A DNA stretch of 64,000 nt from Eutypella sp. D-1 (lineage: Eukaryota; Ascomycota; Sordariomycetes; Xylariales; Diatrypaceae). The stretch spans positions 1 to 64,000 of the forward strand of contig JAJTTP010000019.1 in assembly GCA_023313575.1 (NCBI GenBank), read 5' to 3'. Positions 58,844-64,000 of the stretch are shown here, piece after piece (the first letter of the stretch is position 1; the number at the start of each line of letters is the position of its first letter). Both the position numbers and the translations under genes were made by a program. Under the pieces are notes generated by a model, which was not told the DNA's origin, made no database searches, and saw only the letters and a program-made list of their open reading frames with translations.

Positions 58844-60067
58844 ATGACCATGGGGGGTGGACTCACACAGAAAATCCTGGGCCACATCGGCATCAGCGAC
58901 GGCGGCGGGCGCTTGGCACATGGGAATGCGGACCCGAGCCGGCACTGGACGGTCCACCCGGAGGAAATACCACTGCATCGACATGGGGGCACATACCCAC
59001 GGCTGGCACGACTATCGGATGGGGGCCTACTATGCGTGACGACACGGCACCACCGAGAACCCGGCGCGCCACCCAACACCCCCGCTACCCGCATCCTGCA
59101 AGTATCGCGCAGCGACGACAACGGGCGTTCCTTCGCGCCCGTGGGCGAGATCGCACGCGCCGCCGGCGACCTTGACAACGGGTTCTTGCTAGAGGTGGAT
59201 AGGGACCCCTCCTCCGGCGGCGGCAGCGGGGCCAAGACGGTGATAGCCGCGTTCCGAAACCACGACCTCGGCCCCCACGGCGGCCGCCCTACGCACTTCC
59301 GCATCACGGTGTGCCGTAGCGACGACGGCGGGCGGTCGTGGCGCTTCGCATCGCAGGCGGCGGAGCAGGGGGCCGGGGAGTCGCACGGGATGGGGATCTG
59401 GGAGCCATTCATGCGCCAGGCGGCGGACGGGGCCGTCCACCTTACCTACTCGCGCGAGCACGCGCACAACGACCAGGAGACCTACTGCGTGGAATCGCGG
59501 GACGGCGGGACGACGTGGTCGCGGCCGCGGTGTCTACGGTGCCACGGCGAAGGCGAGCGCTTGCGCGACGGGATGCAGGGTATCGCGCGGGTGCGGGACG
59601 ATGCGGAAGAGGCTGGGGGCCGCGAGGCGCTCGTCATGGTGTTCGAGACGACCCGCCGCCCCGGCGGCGTCTTCAGCCTCGAATACGTCGTCTCGTACGA
59701 CGGTGGCGCGAGCTGGGGCTGTCGCGGCGTCGCGTATTGCCCGTCCGAAAGCGGGGGTCACCGGGGCGCGCCCCCACGCAATGCCGGAAGCCCGCAGATC
59801 GCCGCCTGTGGCGGCAAATTGGCTGTTGTCTTCATGTCGGATGAGGACCTTGCACCCTCGGAGCCCCGCTGCTGGCCCCGTCGCGCGGCGGTCAAGGCTA
59901 TCTTCGCCGATGGGTTGCGTGGGGGTAGGATTCACTGGAGCCAGCCCGTGCTGATACATCACGCACCTAGCTTCTGGCCGGGCGTATACTGCACTGGCGA
60001 GGGAGAGGTAATGGTCACGTTTGAGCATGGGGGAAAGCCCGTGGGAAAGTTTGTGCGATCTGGGTAA
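58844..60067 (+). CDS. sialidase-superfamily Asp-box protein, GH93-like
   Basis: Single exon, 407 residues from the ATG at 58844 (a second ATG two codons on). Four Asp boxes (S-x-D-x-G-x-x-W/F) fall at about 90-97, 159-166, 218-225 and 284-291, the mark of a six-bladed sialidase-type propeller. WEPF with Glu187 and VFETT with Glu268 fit the two catalytic glutamates of GH93 exo-arabinanases, and [11 protein letters not shown] fits the block between them. GH93 enzymes release arabinobiose from the ends of arabinan; true sialidases (GH33) need an arginine triad, which I cannot confirm. Unusually for GH93 no signal peptide is visible. The gene is very GC-rich, unlike its flanks. It converges on the BTB gene. 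Confidence 0.75.
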   Translation: MTMGGGLTQKILGHIGISDGGGRLAHGNADPSRHWTVHPEEIPLHRHGGTYPRLARLSDGGLLCVTTRHHREPGAPPNTPATRILQVSRSDDNGRSFAPVGEIARAAGDLDNGFLLEVDRDPSSGGGSGAKTVIAAFRNHDLGPHGGRPTHFRITVCRSDDGGRSWRFASQAAEQGAGESHGMGIWEPFMRQAADGAVHLTYSREHAHNDQETYCVESRDGGTTWSRPRCLRCHGEGERLRDGMQGIARVRDDAEEAGGREALVMVFETTRRPGGVFSLEYVVSYDGGASWGCRGVAYCPSESGGHRGAPPRNAGSPQIAACGGKLAVVFMSDEDLAPSEPRCWPRRAAVKAIFADGLRGGRIHWSQPVLIHHAPSFWPGVYCTGEGEVMVTFEHGGKPVGKFVRSG

Positions 60068-60318
60068 AATTGAGCTGCCTATTAATAGACGTAGGTACAG
60101 ATAAGAAGACTCGTTCGTCTCTTCACCGTGTACATACAGACGCAAATTTTATGCGAAAAAACTTGCGTCATCCTCATCCAGAAAGCTCTGTCAGATGCCA
60201 TAGAGAAACATGTTGAGTATTAAGAAGTGAAAAAATCTGCAAAATTAAATCCTCTAATTGCCCTAAACCTTATCGTATAGTTGCCTGCTTGTGTGCCCTG
60301 TTTACATTCTCTATAATA

Positions 60319-61382
60319 TCATAGTCTAATTTCCACTACAGTCGAAGCGTCCGAGGCGTAGTCGCTGACTTCTGTGGGGGTATCGTCGGAGTCGCTCCAA
60401 AAATCATCGTCATGTTCTGCCCTGCATTTCCCCAACCCATCGTCAGTCAAACGGTTCTCCCGATAATCTCTAGTTATCATAATAAAACTTACGGGGTCGA
60501 GGCCTGGAGCAACTCTAGGACGCCGAGTGAAAATTCGCCGTGGGCACGGACAGCCTGGGAGAACTGGATGTTGATGAGGAACTGGTCGTAGACGCAGGCC
60601 GAAAACGTAACCAGCAGGCGTCTGAGCTCGTCGTGATTTGGGAAGTTCTGGAGGGTTCTGGTATTCTTATACACATACTCGACGAACTGGGCCACGTTAT
60701 CCGCGGCCCGGTACGACAAGATCATATGCGATAGGATGAAAGCGAGTTTGTCCAGCGCCAGTTTCCTGAGGTTGGGAATGTCGTACCGGTCGCCCAGGAC
60801 GTACATCTTGGCGTGAGACAGCAGGGCTTCCGGCTCGGCGAAGACCTCCTGGGTGCTGCTCGTCCGAAGCTGGCGGGTCATGTCCATAAATTTCTCTCGG
60901 ATGGGCCAGTGGGGGCTCTGCCTGCGGGCCTCGTCTTCACTCCTGGAGGTGGACGCGGCGTAGTGCCAGTTAATCAGCGAGCATCGGGAAATCCCACAGC
61001 TAGCATACTCGGCACGCTGTGCCACGTGGTTTCCCCGGGTCGGGCCGGCGGCGACCGTGTACGGCCGGAACGTGTCAGGGGGCATGTAGTCGCCGTCATA
61101 AGCGAACTGGGAGAACGCGATGAAGGTCTCCTCCTCAATGTCGGGCCACTCAACGATGCCTTCTTGCGCCTCTAGAAAGGGGCCGTTTATCAGCACGACG
61201 AAGTAGCGGCTCAGGGGTTCCAGAACCGCTGAGTGGATCGTGAACACCTTCTGGCTGACGCCGACCATGAATTGGAAGGGCTTCGAGCCCAGGACACTGT
61301 GCGTTCCATGTTAGCACACCAGTATTTCACGAGGCAAAATAATCCGAGTAGATTCTTACCTTGGCCACCTCATTACTTGCAT
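60319..61382 (-). CDS. BTB/POZ domain protein
   Basis: Three exons on the minus strand: 61360-61382 (23 bases, MQVMRWP), 60493-61296 and 60319-60421, 309 residues; donors are GTAAGA and GTAAGT. The BTB fold begins at FQFMVGVSQKVFTIHSAVLEPLSRYF and continues through EGIVEWPDIEEETFIAFSQFAYDGDY; an insertion of about 75 polar residues precedes the helical part ALLSHAKMYVLGDRYDIPNLRKLALDKL. The last exon gives an acidic tail (EHDDDFWSDSDD). BTB domains dimerise or recruit cullin-3; in Pezizomycotina many such proteins are stand-alone and uncharacterised. No kelch, MATH or zinc-finger partner domain is seen. Confidence 0.87.
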
Positions 61383-62270
61383 TGTGACTGAGTTTGCTTT
61401 CCGCGGTTAAGCTCTGGGTTGCGTACGAGAGTTGTAGAACTACGTAGTGTTAGTTTTGAATACATTCACAATAACCTCAAGATAGTCGTGAAAGCATTTG
61501 ATTAGATAGATAGCCAATAAGACTGTCTAGCAAGGAATATATAGTTCACGAATTGGGTAGGGGAGTATAATGAGGAGAGTTTCACTAACAGGATTTGTGT
61601 TGAGGTTTACTTCGTAGTTGAACAGAAGGAAACCCTGATGACACGGATGAAGAAGTTGCTGAATATTGCTATTTAAAACTGGTTGATCATTGATTATGAA
61701 AGAGAGACGGAGAGGAGTGATCTAAAACGACGAGTCTTAAAGGGAGTGGGAAAAGAGAAATGGAGAGTGAGCAAGTTTCTGAATTTTAGTGGTTTTGAGT
61801 TTGATGCCGCCAACGCAGTTGTTGATATGGTTAGCAAGGACATGCTGAAGAAAAGTCTTCAAAAACTATATCGGCTCACAATACATATAATTGTGTATAC
61901 TCGATTGCTAATTAATATCTCCCAGTTGTTCATGATAAGTCGAAAGGGTACCTCTTTGGATGGTACAGATATGGTGTCAACAGCTGCTTGTTGAAGGTTT
62001 AAATAATACCTACATATGCACTTGTTAGCTATAAAATAGGAATATCAGATACCGGTACCAGGCAATTATCTAAGCATGCATGGACATTTAACAGCGAGTA
62101 CGAACTAAAATCATAAGTAATATACTAGGAAGCAGGGCGAACCACGAAATTTGATGCGTGCCACGTGCTGGGAAGCTCTGCTCTACTTTTTTGAGTAGGG
62201 TATCAGAATGTCATTTTACAAGTTCTAAAAAGCTGTGCAGCAGATCCTTCCGCGCCGGATACAAGGCCGA
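61383..62270. other. intergenic region
   Basis: 888 AT-rich bases between the BTB upstream side and the 3' end of the DUF155 gene. One GGTACCT at about 61948. A frame at 61683-61994 has no conserved block. Confidence 0.5.
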
Positions 62271-63629
62271 CTAGGTGCCAACCTTCTTTTCCTTCTCGGC
62301 CCACTGTCCCCACTCCTCCTTGTAGACCCTCCTCAGCTCGAAGAAGACCTCGATGGCAATGAGGACGATGATGATGACCTCGAGGCGGGTGCTGTGGCGC
62401 TCGGTGGTCATCCCGCGCAGGACGCTGACGGTCTCGTGGGCGTAGTCAATCTTGCGGTTGAGAATGGCGATGCGTGAGCGGACGTCCATTTCGATGCCGG
62501 TCTGGTTGTAGTAGTCCTCGAGGTTGGACTCGGAGTCCCAGAACATGTCGGGTAGGTGGTCGGTGATGTCGGAGTAGTGGTTCAGCTGGGCGCGCAGGCT
62601 CAGCAGCTCGCCGGTCTTTTTTAGGACTAGTTTCGCTGACAGCTTGTCCGACAACCCCCGCTCCAGCACGTCCACCATCGTCTTGGACCCCTGGAAGTAC
62701 TCCATGAGGCTCGTCTCGAGCACGGCGAGCTTGGGGCTCCGGGCCAGGCCGCTGGAGAAGGCGACTTTGGCGAAGGTCGTGTCCCGCCTGTCGCCCTCGG
62801 CCACCTGCTTCCGGGTACCGAGTACGACGAGGTTACCCTTCATGTAGCTAGTGTCGCGGGAGTCGTCGGTGACATACTCAAGGTCCTCGACTTCCATGCG
62901 CTCGATGTGGGGGTTCTCAGCGGCGCGGATGAGCTGTCTGGACGCAAGGGTCTCGAGGGTGTCTGGGTCCATGGACCAGGACACGACGGTGCCGTAGGGG
63001 AAGACGAAGATGTCGCCGCCGTTCACGCCGCGAGCGTGTACGACGGCCATGGTGTCAAAGTTGATACGGTCAGGATCAAGCTCAAACCCGTGGTAGCGCA
63101 ATATCTCTTGCACGGCGTCCATGTCGAATTCCCGGGCAACGCAGATGGCGCTGATCACATGCTGAGGATCGATCTCGTATGAGGGCCGGTCCTCCTTTCC
63201 GGGTCGGACGGGCTGTTTGGCCATAGTGCCAAGACGTAGGGTTTTGGATGCGGATACCGTTCTCCCGGGCTTCCGCTTGGACGCGGAGGGCGTCTTGCCG
63301 GGCTGCCGGGGTTGCTGTTGCTGCGAGACATTGTTACCGGAAGTGGTAGCGGCGTCATCTCTCTCTCTCTCCCCATCGGCCTTACTACTACTACTACTAC
63401 CATTACTACTATACAAGAGCTGGTTTGAGGTAAAAAAGTTACGCTTCCTTGGCGGAAACGAGGCCAAAGATGTCTGGTGGAATCTCCGGTGCGGATGCGG
63501 ATGCGACTTCGGTCGGAGCGGGGTGCCGGTAATAAAGGCTGCCCTCGTATGAAATTGGCGGGCGGCAGGCGCTATTGGCGCTGTTGCCGTTGCTACCTTT
63601 TGCAAGGACGCGCGCATGATAGTATCCAT
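62271..63629 (-). CDS. mitochondrial DUF155 (RMND1/Rmd-family) protein
   Basis: Single exon, 452 residues from ATG at 63629; another ATG lies four codons on. Residues 1-60 are Arg/Ser/Ala-rich without acids (MRASLQKVATATAPIAPAARQ, RRFHQTSLASFPPRKR), a mitochondrial presequence. A low-complexity Ser/Gln/Lys stretch follows to about 140. The DUF155 domain spans about 150-410: VNGGDIFVFPYGTVVSWSM, VEDLEYVTDDSRDTSYMKGNLVVLG, KVAFSSGLARSPKLAVLE, DMFWDSESNLEDYY. One membrane helix (LEVIIIVLIAIEVFFEL, about 416-432) near the C-terminus anchors it. Human RMND1 supports mitochondrial translation; yeast relatives are Rmd1/Rmd8. The fungal role is inferred from these. The stop lies at 62271-62273. Confidence 0.92.
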   Translation of the reverse strand: MDTIMRASLQKVATATAPIAPAARQFHTRAAFITGTPLRPKSHPHPHRRFHQTSLASFPPRKRNFFTSNQLLYSSNGSSSSSKADGERERDDAATTSGNNVSQQQQPRQPGKTPSASKRKPGRTVSASKTLRLGTMAKQPVRPGKEDRPSYEIDPQHVISAICVAREFDMDAVQEILRYHGFELDPDRINFDTMAVVHARGVNGGDIFVFPYGTVVSWSMDPDTLETLASRQLIRAAENPHIERMEVEDLEYVTDDSRDTSYMKGNLVVLGTRKQVAEGDRRDTTFAKVAFSSGLARSPKLAVLETSLMEYFQGSKTMVDVLERGLSDKLSAKLVLKKTGELLSLRAQLNHYSDITDHLPDMFWDSESNLEDYYNQTGIEMDVRSRIAILNRKIDYAHETVSVLRGMTTERHSTRLEVIIIVLIAIEVFFELRRVYKEEWGQWAEKEKKVGT

Positions 63630-64000
63630 TCCCAGCCGGCCATTGAAATGGCAAGGTGGTCTGGTTTCCTGTAAATATCGTGGGGTTTTTTTTGCCCGTT
63701 TGAAGAAGTTTTGTTACCGTTAGAGCCTTCGAACTTCCACTAAGAGATCGGTTCCGCGGTGCTTGTACCGGTTGTATGGAGACCCCTGTGGAGACGCTTG
63801 TTCCTTATCACTTATCTAATGCTGAACAGGCAAACAGGGTCCTGGAAATAGTGGGGTTATCCGTCATTGCTTATCTATGGTTGCGATAAGCTTTTACTAG
63901 AGAATATGCACCTAAGTACATATGTAGATCAGACAGGTTACTGGCTTCGTACTTTCTTCAGTCATTCCAGTGTTATTGCAGTCTACGGGTATTCAATCAA
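63630..64000. other. upstream region of the DUF155 gene, window edge
   Basis: 371 bases with a T run near 63686-63693. No coding feature seen before the window ends. Confidence 0.5.

Overview
The window is nuclear DNA of a filamentous ascomycete (Pezizomycotina, most likely a Sordariomycete; I would not commit to an order). The evidence is short 48-170 bp spliceosomal introns with GTRNGT donors and CTRAC-like branch points, tRNA genes with introns one base after the anticodon, and families typical of these fungi (fungal rhodopsin-like membrane proteins, Clr5-domain proteins, plant-cell-wall glycosidases, SAGA subunit SPT7, a PepE/Pep4 protease). I find 19 well-supported protein genes, two tRNA genes, one doubtful small ORF and several repeats. 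I joined exons by hand; each model's exon lengths sum to an open frame.

Left part (about 1-35 kb) mixes accessory and core genes. In order: a secreted GH67 alpha-glucuronidase; a convergent fungal rhodopsin-like membrane protein; a GH105 unsaturated glycuronyl hydrolase; a cytochrome P450 divergent from an MFS sugar transporter; a small NTF2-like protein; tRNA-Lys(CTT); a group II PLP decarboxylase (glutamate/cysteine-sulfinate type); a VanZ-like membrane protein; SPT7; tRNA-Leu(AAG); then a divergent pair of secreted proteins, a GH43 glycosidase and an 895-residue DUF5695-like protein. The GH67, GH105, GH43, DUF5695-like and sugar-transporter genes suggest use of xylan/pectin side chains. 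XlnR-like GGCTAA and CreA-like SYGGRG sites lie upstream of some of them.

Middle part (35-46.6 kb): a Clr5-domain protein, cytosolic serine hydroxymethyltransferase, a MYND zinc-finger protein, a 3.1 kb gene-free stretch, and the vacuolar aspartic protease.

Right part (46.6-64 kb): a long low-complexity intergenic region, a 1137-residue Q/P-rich probable nuclear protein whose reading frame stays open for 72 codons after its TAG stop, another 2.6 kb gene-poor region, a small orphan protein, an omega-like glutathione S-transferase, a sialidase-superfamily (GH93-like) Asp-box protein without a visible signal peptide, a BTB/POZ protein and a mitochondrial DUF155 (RMND1-family) protein.

The most interesting leads are the GH43/DUF5695 divergent pair as a possible unstudied glycan-degrading unit, the possible readthrough or mutated C-terminus at 53 kb, the dense GGTACCT palindrome cluster upstream of SPT7, and the perfect 58-bp tandem duplication beside tRNA-Leu.
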